A stretch of DNA of 20,858 bases from Propionibacterium sp. GTDB lineage: Bacteria > Actinomycetota > Actinomycetes > Propionibacteriales > Propionibacteriaceae. The stretch is from positions 1 to 20,858 of the forward strand of contig DURG01000331.1 in the NCBI GenBank assembly GCA_012837465.1. The letters are read 5' to 3'. Both the position numbers and the translations under genes were made by a program. Below, one piece after another: positions 1 through 8,179 of the stretch; position 1 is the stretch's first letter, and each line of letters starts with the position of its first letter. A model generated the notes under the pieces. That model made no database searches. It saw only the letters and a list, made by a program, of their open reading frames with translations, and was not told the DNA's origin.

Positions 1-3000
1 AGGCGGTAGGCGGCCGCGAAACCGCCGGGGGTGCCGTCTGCCGTCACGCCGCCGCGGGTGACCACGCCGAAGCGCTCGAGCCAGGAGGAGGCGAGGGCGA
101 GCGCGGCATCGGCGGGGGAGGGCAGCGGGTCGCGGACCCGGTACCAGCGGCCACCTGCCTGCGGAGGGGCGAGCGATCCTGTGCCACCCAGCAGGCCCCG
201 GGACGGGCGGGGCAGCCTGGCGCGCCGGCGCGGTGACGGCCGCCGTGCCTTGTGGGCACCGCGGGAGGCCCCACCCACGCGGGCGCGGACCGGAGCCATC
301 GAGGCAGGCGCCACCGTCCCCTCCTCGGCCGCCTGCCAGAGTTGGTCGGTGAGTTCCGCCATGGACGAACCGGCCAAAGATGCGCTCGCGGGGGGTGCTG
401 AGCGGTCGGCCGCGCTGAGGCCCCCTGCCGAGCGCACATCCAGCCGGTCGTCGCCCTCCTGACGAAGCGAGGCGAAGGTGCCGTCACCTCGGGAGAGACG
501 CTCGGCGATCGCCTCCGCCTCTGGCGAGGGTGGGGCATCAGGAGGGCCGAGGAGGTCGAGGTCATCGATGGGTACGAGGGCGACGAGCGGGTCGTTGGGG
601 CCGGCCGAGCCGCGCACCCGGATGACGACCTCACCCTCGGCGAGCAGCTCGTCGAGGTGGGCACGCTGGTAACCCCTGAGCCTCGACGGGAGCACGTGGG
701 TCTCCCATGCGCTCGCGGGCAGCGCTGCGCCCGCGAGCCGCTGCAGTGCGAGGAGTACCTCGTCGGCGCTGGAGCGCGGGCGGTCGTCGACATGGTGCGA
801 GGCGGCGAGGAACCGCGCGAACCCCGCCTGTGGCACTGGCTCCAGTTCGGAGCGCGCCTTGGCCAGCGACCGCGTGCGGATGCGGCGCAGGACGGTGGGA
901 TCGACGTACTGGATGGTTGCGGCGTCGCGTGGCTCCGCCGTCGCGGGGGCAGACCAAAGGGTCAAGGGGGCACGTTCAGGGGATGGAGTAGTGAAGTGCC
1001 CGGTCAGCAGGCGCTTGGCGGCGCGCTCCCGGTCGAGCACCAGCTCCACCGTGCTGACGCCCAGGCCGAACGCGTCGGCCACGTCGGCGGCGGTGAACGG
1101 GGTGTGGGTGCGGGCGTAGCGCGCGATGAGTTGGGTCAGGGCGTCGCGGCCCTCGGTGGGCGGGGCCGCGAAGCCGGCTGGCACCGGAATGCCCAAGGCA
1201 TCGCGGAGCAGGCCGAGATCCGATGGGTGGGCCAGGTGTGGGCGCCCCGCGAGGATGATCGTGGGGAGTGGACCTTCGTGAGCATCCGACTCGTTCCTCG
1301 TGGGGCGATCCTCGGGCACCGGTTGCGGCCCGAGGAGGCGGAGCCGGTCAGGGAGGGGGAGCCCCGGGTAGCGCAGTTCCGCCGCCACCTCGGCGACGGT
1401 CTCTGGATCCAGCACCTCGCGCAGGTCCAAGGTGCCGAGCGCGGCGGCCAACAGCTCCGGATCAAGGGAGAGCAGGGCGGCCCGGCGTTCGGCCAGCGGG
1501 GTGTCGCCGTCGTAGATGAATGCGCCGGGGTAGCGGAACAGGATGGTGGCCGCGAACGGGCTGGGGGCCTCCGTCACCACCTCGACGAGGCGCACCGAGC
1601 CGGAGCGCAGGCCACGCATCAGGTCGATCAGGCCGGGCAGGTCGTAGGCGTCCTGCGTGACCTCGCGGACCGTCTCGATGATGATCGGGAAGCGGGGGTG
1701 GTGCCGGGCGACTTCGAGGAGTTGCGCAGAGCGCTGCCGCTGTTGCCACAACGGCGCGCGGCGGCCGGGGTTCGGCCTCGGCAGGAGCAGCGCCCGGGCG
1801 GCGCATTCGCGGAAGCGCGCTGCGAACAGTGCCGTGCCGCCCACCTGCTCGACGACGATGCGCCGCACGTCCTCCGGGTCGACGAGGGCGAGTTCCGGGA
1901 TCCGCTCGGCAAGGTCCGAATCCGGTAGCCGGAGCACGATGCCGTCGTCGCTCGCTGTGGGGGAGGTGTCGATGCTCACCTCGCGGGAGAGGGCGTCGGC
2001 GATGACCAGCGCCCACGCGCCGAGCACCTGCCGGCCCAAGGGGGAGTGGATGACCACGCGCCAGTCGCCCAGTTCGTCGCGGAACCGCTCCACCACGACG
2101 GTGCGCTCGTCCGGCACGGTTCCGGTCGCGGAGCGCTGCTCGGCCAGATAGGTGGCGAGGTTGTCGCGGGTGGCCCCGTCCAGGAAGCCCCCGTTGAGGC
2201 GCTCGTCGTCCCGGCTGGCCTCGCGCTGGAGCCGTCCGATGTGGCGGCCCAGTTCAGCCGGCCGGCCCTCGTCCTCGCCGCGCCAGAAGGGCAGCCGCCC
2301 CGTGTTGCCGGGGGCGGGCGTCACCAGCACCCGATCGCGGGTGATCTCCTCCACCCGCCACGATGAGGCACCCAGCGTGAACACGTCGCCCACGCGGGAT
2401 TCGTGCACCATCTCCTCGTCGAGTTCGCCCACGCGACGGGCGCCAGCCTCCTCGCCGGCCAGGAAGACGGCGAACATGCCGCGGTCCGGGATGGTCCCGC
2501 CGGACGTCGCGGCCAGCCGCAGGGCGCCGGGGCGGGGGTACAGCCGCCCCTCCTCGAGGCTCAACCGGGCACGCAGGTTGCCGAAATCCGCCGACGGATA
2601 GGCACCGGTGAGTAGTTCCACCACCGAATCCAGGAGCGAGCGGTCGAGGTCTGCATAGGGTCGCGACCGGGTGACGGCGGCGAACCACTCGTCGACGTCC
2701 AACCCGTCGTCACCCTCCGCCGCCGCGGCCGCCACCGTCTGCTGGGCCAGCACGTCCAGCGGGTGCTGGGGGATATGGAGTTCCTCGATGTCGCTGGCGA
2801 GCATCCGTTCGGTCGCCACGACGGCGGGCGCGAGGTCGCCGCGATGCAGGGGGTACACGTCGCCCATCGACGTCGCGCCGACGACGTGGCCTGCGCGGCC
2901 GATCCGCTGCAGCGCGCTCGCCACCGACGGCGGGGCGCCCACTTGGATCACGCGATCCACCGCGCCCATGTCGATGCCCAGCTCCAGGGAACTGGTGGCC

Positions 3001-4103
3001 ACGACGCACTTGAGCTCGCCGGATTTCAGCGCGCCCTCGATCTCGGCGCGTTGCTCCTTGCTCACCGAGCCGTGGTGCGCGCGTGCGATGACCTGCGGCG
3101 CGCCGCGCGTCACGTCGAAGGGCGCCATGATCTCCGCGGGTGGTCTGGCGGGAGTGGGTGGCAGGCTCGAGGGGTCGTGCTGCTCGGCCCACATCTCGTT
3201 GAGCCGCCCGGTGATGCGCTCGGCCGCCCGGCGGCCGTTGGTGAAGATCAGGGTGGAGCGGCCGCGGGTCACCGCGTCGTAGAGCTCCCGCTCCACGTGC
3301 GGCCAGATGGACGGCGTCCTCGATTGCCCGCCCAGCTGCGCCAGCAGGTCGTCGGCCTCGGGCTCGGCGGCGGGGATGGCGGTGAGGTCTGCGACGGCGG
3401 TGCGCACCGTCACGTCCCAGGACTTGCTGGCCGGGGGAGCCACGATGCTCACGGGCCGGTCACCGCCCAGGAAGCCGGCGACCCGCTCGATGGGGCGCAC
3501 CGTGGCCGAGAGCGCCACGCGCTGCACGTCGCGCCCCACCAGCGCGTCGAGGCGCTCCAGCGACAGCGCCAGGTGGCTGCCCCGCTTGGTGCCGGCCACG
3601 GCGTGGATCTCGTCGACGATCACCGTCTCCACTCCGGCCAGGGTGCGACGCGCCGAACTGGTCAGCATCAGGTACAGCGACTCCGGGGTGGTGATCAGGA
3701 TGTCCGGCGGGCGGCGCACGAGCTTCGCGCGTTCCGCAGGCGTGGTGTCGCCGGAGCGGACACCCACCGTGACGTCCGTCCACGGTTCGCGCAATCGCTC
3801 AGCCGCCAACCGGATCCCGGTGAGCGGCGCGCGCAGGTTCCGCTCGATGTCGACGCCCAGCGCCTTCAGTGGCGAGACGTAGACGACACTGGTGCCCGTC
3901 GTCGCCGGCCGTTCGGGGCGCGAGGCGAGCCGGTCGATGGCCGACAGGAAGGCCGAGAGTGTCTTGCCGGAGCCGGTCGGCGCCACCACGAGTGCATTCT
4001 CCCCGCGCGCGATCGTCGCCCACGCCTGCGTCTGGACGGGCGTGGGCGCGGCGAAGACACTGGCGAACCACTCCCGGGTGGCCGCCGAGAAGTCAGTGGA
4101 GAT
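1..4103 (-). CDS. lhr: Lhr-type ATP-dependent DNA helicase (superfamily 2), 3' end outside window
   Basis: The reading frame is open from an ATC codon at 4103 to the left edge, 1367 codons, so the C-terminus is missing; full actinobacterial Lhr is about 1500-1600 aa. Lhr is a DNA-repair-associated 3'-5' helicase. Visible motifs: Walker A APTGSGKT (41-48), DEIH box (164-167), SAT (199-201), the motif V-like stretch SSLELGID, and motif VI QRIGRAGH (399-406). The long C-terminal Lhr region follows, in frame to the last codon (GGFAAAYR at the edge). The natural N-terminus STDFSAATREWFASVFAAPT begins right after the ATC at 4101-4103, with GAGGAG about 10 nt upstream. No ATG, GTG or TTG lies in this frame between the upstream in-frame TGA (4224-4226) and the GTG codons just before Walker A. 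The gene overlaps gnd by 11 nt and is probably cotranscribed. Family call is secure; the start is not. Confidence 0.93.
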   Translation of the reverse strand, partial: MSTDFSAATREWFASVFAAPTPVQTQAWATIARGENALVVAPTGSGKTLSAFLSAIDRLASRPERPATTGTSVVYVSPLKALGVDIERNLRAPLTGIRLAAERLREPWTDVTVGVRSGDTTPAERAKLVRRPPDILITTPESLYLMLTSSARRTLAGVETVIVDEIHAVAGTKRGSHLALSLERLDALVGRDVQRVALSATVRPIERVAGFLGGDRPVSIVAPPASKSWDVTVRTAVADLTAIPAAEPEADDLLAQLGGQSRTPSIWPHVERELYDAVTRGRSTLIFTNGRRAAERITGRLNEMWAEQHDPSSLPPTPARPPAEIMAPFDVTRGAPQVIARAHHGSVSKEQRAEIEGALKSGELKCVVATSSLELGIDMGAVDRVIQVGAPPSVASALQRIGRAGHVVGATSMGDVYPLHRGDLAPAVVATERMLASDIEELHIPQHPLDVLAQQTVAAAAAEGDDGLDVDEWFAAVTRSRPYADLDRSLLDSVVELLTGAYPSADFGNLRARLSLEEGRLYPRPGALRLAATSGGTIPDRGMFAVFLAGEEAGARRVGELDEEMVHESRVGDVFTLGASSWRVEEITRDRVLVTPAPGNTGRLPFWRGEDEGRPAELGRHIGRLQREASRDDERLNGGFLDGATRDNLATYLAEQRSATGTVPDERTVVVERFRDELGDWRVVIHSPLGRQVLGAWALVIADALSREVSIDTSPTASDDGIVLRLPDSDLAERIPELALVDPEDVRRIVVEQVGGTALFAARFRECAARALLLPRPNPGRRAPLWQQRQRSAQLLEVARHHPRFPIIIETVREVTQDAYDLPGLIDLMRGLRSGSVRLVEVVTEAPSPFAATILFRYPGAFIYDGDTPLAERRAALLSLDPELLAAALGTLDLREVLDPETVAEVAAELRYPGLPLPDRLRLLGPQPVPEDRPTRNESDAHEGPLPTIILAGRPHLAHPSDLGLLRDALGIPVPAGFAAPPTEGRDALTQLIARYARTHTPFTAADVADAFGLGVSTVELVLDRERAAKRLLTGHFTTPSPERAPLTLWSAPATAEPRDAATIQYVDPTVLRRIRTRSLAKARSELEPVPQAGFARFLAASHHVDDRPRSSADEVLLALQRLAGAALPASAWETHVLPSRLRGYQRAHLDELLAEGEVVIRVRGSAGPNDPLVALVPIDDLDLLGPPDAPPSPEAEAIAERLSRGDGTFASLRQEGDDRLDVRSAGGLSAADRSAPPASASLAGSSMAELTDQLWQAAEEGTVAPASMAPVRARVGGASRGAHKARRPSPRRRARLPRPSRGLLGGTGSLAPPQAGGRWYRVRDPLPSPADAALALASSWLERFGVVTRGGVTADGTPGGFAAAYR

Positions 4104-5535
4104 CGTCGCCCGACTCCTCGGTGCCGTCGGTGGACCAGTTGATGTGCCACGAGCCCTCGTCGTCGATGCGACGGTAGGTGTGCGCGCCGAAGTAGTCCCG
4201 TAGGCCCTGGGTGAGGGCTGCGTTCAGGCGGGGGGCGCGGGCCTGGTCGTAGTGGGCCAGCGCTGCGGCGAAGCCGGGCACCGGCACGCCTGCCCGCACG
4301 GCGACCGCGATGACCTCGCGCCACGCATCCTGCGACTGGCTGAGCCCCTCCGCCACCGACGGCGCCTCCAGCAGCGTGACCAAATTGCTGGCGGCATACT
4401 CGGAGCGGATCCGCTCGAGCAGCTTGGCGCGGATGATGCAGCCGTCGCGCCAGATCTTGGCGACTTCGCCGACGTTGATGTCCCAGTCGTACTCGACGCC
4501 AGCCATGCGGATCTCGTCGAGGCCCTGGGCGTAGGCCACCACCTTCGACGCCCAGAGTGCCTGGCGGATCTGGTCGATGAACGCGTCACGGTCCGCCACC
4601 TCGATCCTCGCCTCGGGCCCGGTGAGCGCGGCCTGCGCGGCCCGGCGCAGTTCGGGTGCCGACGAGATGGCGCGGGCGAAGACGGCCTCGGCGATGGCGT
4701 TGACCGGGGTGGCGAGATCCAGCGCGGACTGCACCGTCCAGGTGCCGGTGCCCTTCATGCCCGCCTGATCGACGATCACCTCGACGAGGGGGCGGCCGGT
4801 GCGGGGATCCTTCTTCCGCAGGACCTCTGAGGTGATCTCGATGAGGTAGGAGTCGAGGTCCCCGGTGTTCCAGGTGGCGAACACATCGGCCATCTCGTCG
4901 TGGCTGAGGCCGAGCGCCCTGAGCAGTTCGTAGGCCTCGCCGATGAACTGCATGTCCGCGTACTCGATGCCGTTGTGCACCATCTTGACGAAGTGGCCGG
5001 CGCCATCGGTGCCGATGTAGGTGCAGCAGGGTTCGCCGTCGACCTGCGCGGCGATCGATTCGAGGATGGGGCCCAGCGCCTCGTAGGACTCGGGCGAGCC
5101 GCCCGGCATGATCGAGGGGCCCTCGAGCGCGCCCACCTCGCCGCCGGAGATGCCGGCGCCCACGAAGTGGAGGCCGAGGTCACGCAACTTGAGTTCGCGG
5201 CGGCGGGTGTCCTCGAAGTGGGCGTTGCCGCCGTCGACGACGATGTCGCCCTCCTCGAGGAGGGGGAGGAGGCCGTCGATGGTGGCGTCCGTGGCGAAGC
5301 CGGCCTTGACCATCAGGATGATGCGGCGTGGGCGCTCGAGCGAGGCCACGAAGTCGGCCAACTCGGCCGAGGGCACGAAGTCGCCTTCGTGGCCGTGCTC
5401 GGCGATCATCTCATCGGTGCGCGCCGAGGTGCGGTTCCACACCGCCACGCGGTGCCCGCGCCGGGCGAGGTTGCGGGCGAGGTTGGAGCCCATCACGGCC
5501 ATTCCGATGACGCCGATGTGTGCCAGGTTGTTCAT
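4093..5535 (-). CDS. gnd: 6-phosphogluconate dehydrogenase (decarboxylating)
   Basis: 480 aa, the usual length of the long-form enzyme. It oxidises and decarboxylates 6-phosphogluconate to ribulose 5-phosphate, making NADPH, in the oxidative pentose phosphate pathway in the cytosol. The N-terminal Rossmann fold shows GMAVMG (11-16) and the NADP-preferring NRT (34-36). The substrate region shows GISGGEVGALEGPS (128-141). The catalytic block HFVKMVHNGIEY (181-192) includes K184, N188 and E191. The C-terminal tail GAHTYRR is typical of the dimer-interlocking end. The start is ATG at 5535: GGAGGAG lies 6 nt upstream, and an in-frame GTG further out (5550) would place this ribosome site inside the protein. 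lhr starts inside the last codons of gnd. The divergent neighbour is a sugar importer. Confidence 0.97.
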   Translation of the reverse strand: MNNLAHIGVIGMAVMGSNLARNLARRGHRVAVWNRTSARTDEMIAEHGHEGDFVPSAELADFVASLERPRRIILMVKAGFATDATIDGLLPLLEEGDIVVDGGNAHFEDTRRRELKLRDLGLHFVGAGISGGEVGALEGPSIMPGGSPESYEALGPILESIAAQVDGEPCCTYIGTDGAGHFVKMVHNGIEYADMQFIGEAYELLRALGLSHDEMADVFATWNTGDLDSYLIEITSEVLRKKDPRTGRPLVEVIVDQAGMKGTGTWTVQSALDLATPVNAIAEAVFARAISSAPELRRAAQAALTGPEARIEVADRDAFIDQIRQALWASKVVAYAQGLDEIRMAGVEYDWDINVGEVAKIWRDGCIIRAKLLERIRSEYAASNLVTLLEAPSVAEGLSQSQDAWREVIAVAVRAGVPVPGFAAALAHYDQARAPRLNAALTQGLRDYFGAHTYRRIDDEGSWHINWSTDGTEESGDDLH

Positions 5536-5566
5536 CCAGATCTCCTCCACGAAGGGTGTTGTCTTG

Positions 5567-5596
5567 AGCCTAGTCGTGTTGGCGAGGGGCCGTCAG
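5567..5596 (-). promoter_or_regulatory. Candidate sigma-A-type promoter of gnd
   Basis: Reading the minus strand, CTGACG (5596-5591) and TAGGCT (5572-5567) are separated by 18 nt. This resembles a -35/-10 pair of the TTGACA/TANNNT type. Transcription would start near 5560, giving a leader of about 25 nt that carries the GGAGGAG site. It is a pattern match only; no experiment supports it here. Confidence 0.4.
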
Positions 5597-5606
5597 GTCA
5601 CAAAAT

Positions 5607-5639
5607 GATTACGAATCGCTCAGGAATGACGCACGAATC
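5607..5639. repeat. ACGAATC direct repeat in the gnd / sugar importer divergent region
   Basis: ACGAATC occurs at 5611-5617 and 5633-5639, 22 nt apart (about two helical turns). The first copy is part of a small inverted repeat, GATT-ACG-AATC (5607-5617). GATTCG, the reverse complement of CGAATC, occurs again at 5676-5681. The 5536-5744 region contains no gene. The repeats could bind a regulator or be chance in a short AT-richer stretch. Confidence 0.3.
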
Positions 5640-5648
5640 ACCGAAGTA

Positions 5649-5662
5649 TGTGAGCGTTAACA
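5649..5662. promoter_or_regulatory. Candidate LacI/GalR-family operator upstream of the sugar importer
   Basis: TGTGAGCGTTAACA is an imperfect palindrome centred on CG: 5 of 7 arm positions match, and the ideal form would be TGTTAACGTTAACA. LacI/GalR-family regulators of actinobacterial sugar operons use CG-centred sites of this kind. It lies 83 nt before the binding-protein start codon. A possible promoter follows (TTGATT 5674-5679, TACCGT 5695-5700), but its 15-nt spacer is short. No LacI-family gene is in the window, so the regulator would be encoded elsewhere. Confidence 0.45.
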
Positions 5663-5744
5663 CTGGCGATGGTTTGATTCGAGTCACGACCCTGTACCGT
5701 CGCTATCAGGAACAGCTCCTGCTCGAAGTAGATCCGGAGGATTG

Positions 5745-7133
5745 ATGACTTTCAAGCGCTACATGAAGGCCGGCGCCATGCTGGCCGTTGCGGCTCTCGG
5801 CCTGACCGCGTGTGGTGGCGACACCGCCACGACGCCCTCGCCCGAGGCACCCGCGGACACCACGACCGCACCCGCCCCCGTCGACGAGACCACCCCCGCC
5901 GAGGAGACCACTCCCGCGGATGAGCCCGCCGGCGAGGCCGTCCAGATCGATTACCTGCACCGTCTTCCCGACGGCGAGGGCATGGTCCCCGTCAGCGAGA
6001 TCGTGCAGCGTTGGAACGACGAGAACCCGAACATCCAGGTCACCGCCACCAAGTTCGACGGCGAAGCCCAAGAGATGATCACCAAGCTCGAGACCGACGT
6101 CAACGCCAACAACGCCCCCTGCCTCGCGCAGCTCGGCTACGCCGAGGTGCCGGACATGTTCGTCAAGGGCCTCGTCGAGGACGTGACCGAGGAAGCCCGG
6201 AAGTACGAGGGTGACTTCGGTGGCGCCTTCGGCCAGATGGCCGTCGGCGACACCATCGTCGGCCTGCCGCAGGATTCCGGCCCGCTGGTCTACCTCTACA
6301 ACGCCACCGAGTTCGAGAACCTCGGCATCGAGGTCCCCACGGATTCCGCATCCTTCATCGAGGCCGCCAAGACCGCTGCCGCTGAGGGCAAGTACATCGC
6401 CAGCTTCACCCCGGATGAGGCCACCTACTGGCTGTCCGGTCAGGCCGCCGGCGCCGGCGCCACCTGGTACTCCGCAGAGAACGACCAGTGGGTCGTCAAC
6501 ACCACCGGTGAAGAGACTCAGGCCGTCGCCGCCCTGTGGCAGGAACTGCTCGACGCAGAGGCCGTTGCCACCCACGATCGCTGGGGCGACGCCTACGGCG
6601 CCGCAATGGTCGACGGCACCCTGATCGGCAACATCGCTGCCGCGTGGGAGACGGGCTTCGCGCTCGACGGCCTCGACGGCACCGAGTACGAGGGCCAGTG
6701 GCGCGTCGCCCAGATGCCCGCCATCAACGGCTCCGAGATGACCGGCCCCAACGGTGGCTCCGGCGTCGCCGTGATGAAGGGCTGCGAGCACCCGGCCGAG
6801 GCCATGGAGTTCAACGCCTGGTTCAACACCCAGGTCGATGACCTCGCGCAGCAGGGCCTCGTCCCCGCCGCCACCGCTCCTGCCTCCACCCCGGAGAAGA
6901 TGTCGCGTCAGTTCGGCGGCCAGGACGTCATGGCTGAGCTGGTCACGGCCAACGAGCGCATGAGCACCGACTTCGGCTACATCCCGGGCTTCCCGGCCGT
7001 GGGCGGCGAGATGCAGACGGCCGCCGCGGCCGCCGCGAACGGCTCCGGCAAGGTTGCGGACATCTTCGAGGCCGCTCAGGCTGCTTCGATCGCTGCACTC
7101 GAGGACGCCGGTCTTCCGGTTGCCCAGAGCTGA
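5745..7133 (+). CDS. Sugar ABC transporter substrate-binding lipoprotein (extracellular solute-binding protein family 1)
   Basis: 462 aa. It captures a sugar outside the membrane and hands it to the two permeases that follow. A basic start and hydrophobic stretch lead to the lipobox LTAC with Cys23, predicted to be lipidated. Residues about 24-65 form a Thr/Pro/Glu/Ala-rich spacer. The mature domain then begins (VQIDYLHRLPDGEG) and shows family-1 features such as a PDMFVKGLVEDVTE segment and a late MKGCEHPAEAMEFNAWF helix, comparable to MalE/UgpB-like CUT1 proteins. ATG 5745 is preferred to the TTG one codon upstream because GGAGG (5736-5740) is 4 nt before it. The substrate cannot be read from the sequence; an oligosaccharide is likely. 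Confidence 0.93.
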   Translation: MTFKRYMKAGAMLAVAALGLTACGGDTATTPSPEAPADTTTAPAPVDETTPAEETTPADEPAGEAVQIDYLHRLPDGEGMVPVSEIVQRWNDENPNIQVTATKFDGEAQEMITKLETDVNANNAPCLAQLGYAEVPDMFVKGLVEDVTEEARKYEGDFGGAFGQMAVGDTIVGLPQDSGPLVYLYNATEFENLGIEVPTDSASFIEAAKTAAAEGKYIASFTPDEATYWLSGQAAGAGATWYSAENDQWVVNTTGEETQAVAALWQELLDAEAVATHDRWGDAYGAAMVDGTLIGNIAAAWETGFALDGLDGTEYEGQWRVAQMPAINGSEMTGPNGGSGVAVMKGCEHPAEAMEFNAWFNTQVDDLAQQGLVPAATAPASTPEKMSRQFGGQDVMAELVTANERMSTDFGYIPGFPAVGGEMQTAAAAAANGSGKVADIFEAAQAASIAALEDAGLPVAQS

Positions 7134-7153
7134 TAGCGCTGTGACTCAGTGAC

Positions 7154-7194
7154 ACCGGGCCTGGGTGTGGGAAGCTCCCACACCCGGGCCCGGT
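7154..7194 (+). terminator. Strong hairpin between binding protein and first permease (attenuator or mRNA stabiliser)
   Basis: A 19-bp stem (7154-7172 with 7176-7194) contains one G-U pair and a 3-nt AGC loop, followed by only a weak T run (TTTCC). It sits inside the operon, 21 nt after the binding-protein stop codon and 34 nt before the permease start. Such elements commonly let the binding protein be made in excess of the permeases, by partial termination or by protecting the upstream mRNA from 3' decay. Confidence 0.7.
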
Positions 7195-7228
7195 TTCCGT
7201 CCCTCACCCATATGTATTAGGAGAAAAC

Positions 7229-8179
7229 ATGAGTTCGCCCAGCGTCAGCGCTGAGCCGAAACGCAGGAAGTGGAGCCGCCAGGCTAGGCATCAGGCGATC
7301 AGCGGCTGGGCCTTCGCGCTCCCGTTCTTCCTCGCGTTCTGCTTGGTCTTCGTCGCCCCCATCCTGTCGGCGATTCGTTCGTCGGTGTTCACCATGAAGG
7401 CCTCAGGGGGAGGCCTCTTCGGCGGCGGGGAGATGGAGGAGGTCTTCGTCGGCCTCGAGAATTTCCAGACCGTGGCCACCAACGGCGCGTTCTGGAGCGG
7501 CATCGGCCGCGTGTTCCTGTTCGGCATCGTGCAGATCCCCATCATGATCGGCGTGGCTCTCCTGCTGGCGCTGCTGATCGACTCCTTCCTCGTGCGACGC
7601 CCCGGTATCTGGCGCCTCTCATACTTCCTGCCCTATGCCATCCCGGGCCTCGTCGCCGCCATCGTGTGGGGCTACCTCTACATCCCTGAGGTCTCGCCCT
7701 TCGCGGACATGCTCCCCGAGATCCAGGGCTCCCCGTTCTTCCTGTCGCCCCCCATCGTGCTGTGGTCCATGGCCAACATGACCACCTGGACGTTCACGGG
7801 CTACAACATGCTGATCTTCCTTGCCGCACTGCAGGCCATTCCCGGTGACCTGTATGAGGCCGCCCGCATCGACGGGGCCTCGGGCTGGAAGATCACCACC
7901 CAGATCAAGATCCCCATGGTGGGCAGCGCGGCGCTCTTGGCCGTCCTTCTCTCCATCATCGGCACCGTGCAGCTGTTCAACGAGCCCACCGTCGTCTCAA
8001 CGCTCGCCACCTGGATGCCCAAGGACTACACCCCGATGATGATGGCGTACAACACGATGATGGGTCTGCTCACGCCCAGCGGCGCCGGCATGGCATCGGC
8101 CATCTCCATCCTGATGGCGCTGATCGCAGGGTCGCTCGCCGTCCTCTACTTCCTCGCTCAGCGGAGGCTTCAGAAGTAA
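7229..8179 (+). CDS. Carbohydrate ABC transporter permease, MalF/UgpA-like
   Basis: 316 aa inner-membrane subunit of the importer. About six hydrophobic spans are visible; the first is at about 28-50 and the last near the C-terminus (SILMALIAGSLAVLYFL). The cytoplasmic EAA loop YEAARIDGASGWKITTQIKI (about 209-228), which docks with the ATPase, is typical of CUT1 permeases. The start is ATG 7229, with AGGAG 5 nt upstream (7219-7223). Its stop codon TAA shares its last base with the ATG of the next permease, so the two are translationally coupled. No nucleotide-binding subunit follows. Confidence 0.95.
   Translation: MSSPSVSAEPKRRKWSRQARHQAISGWAFALPFFLAFCLVFVAPILSAIRSSVFTMKASGGGLFGGGEMEEVFVGLENFQTVATNGAFWSGIGRVFLFGIVQIPIMIGVALLLALLIDSFLVRRPGIWRLSYFLPYAIPGLVAAIVWGYLYIPEVSPFADMLPEIQGSPFFLSPPIVLWSMANMTTWTFTGYNMLIFLAALQAIPGDLYEAARIDGASGWKITTQIKIPMVGSAALLAVLLSIIGTVQLFNEPTVVSTLATWMPKDYTPMMMAYNTMMGLLTPSGAGMASAISILMALIAGSLAVLYFLAQRRLQK

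Noticed and set aside
657..4142. Long plus-strand open frames across 657-1928 and 2763-4142
   Set aside because: They are antisense to lhr, whose minus-strand frame carries all helicase motifs. Their products are low-complexity Arg/Gly/Ala/His-rich sequence, as expected from the complement of GC-rich codons.
5706..6791. A 361-codon minus-strand frame over the binding-protein gene
   Set aside because: Gly/Val/Leu-rich shadow of the lipoprotein gene, which has a lipobox, a ribosome site and operon context.
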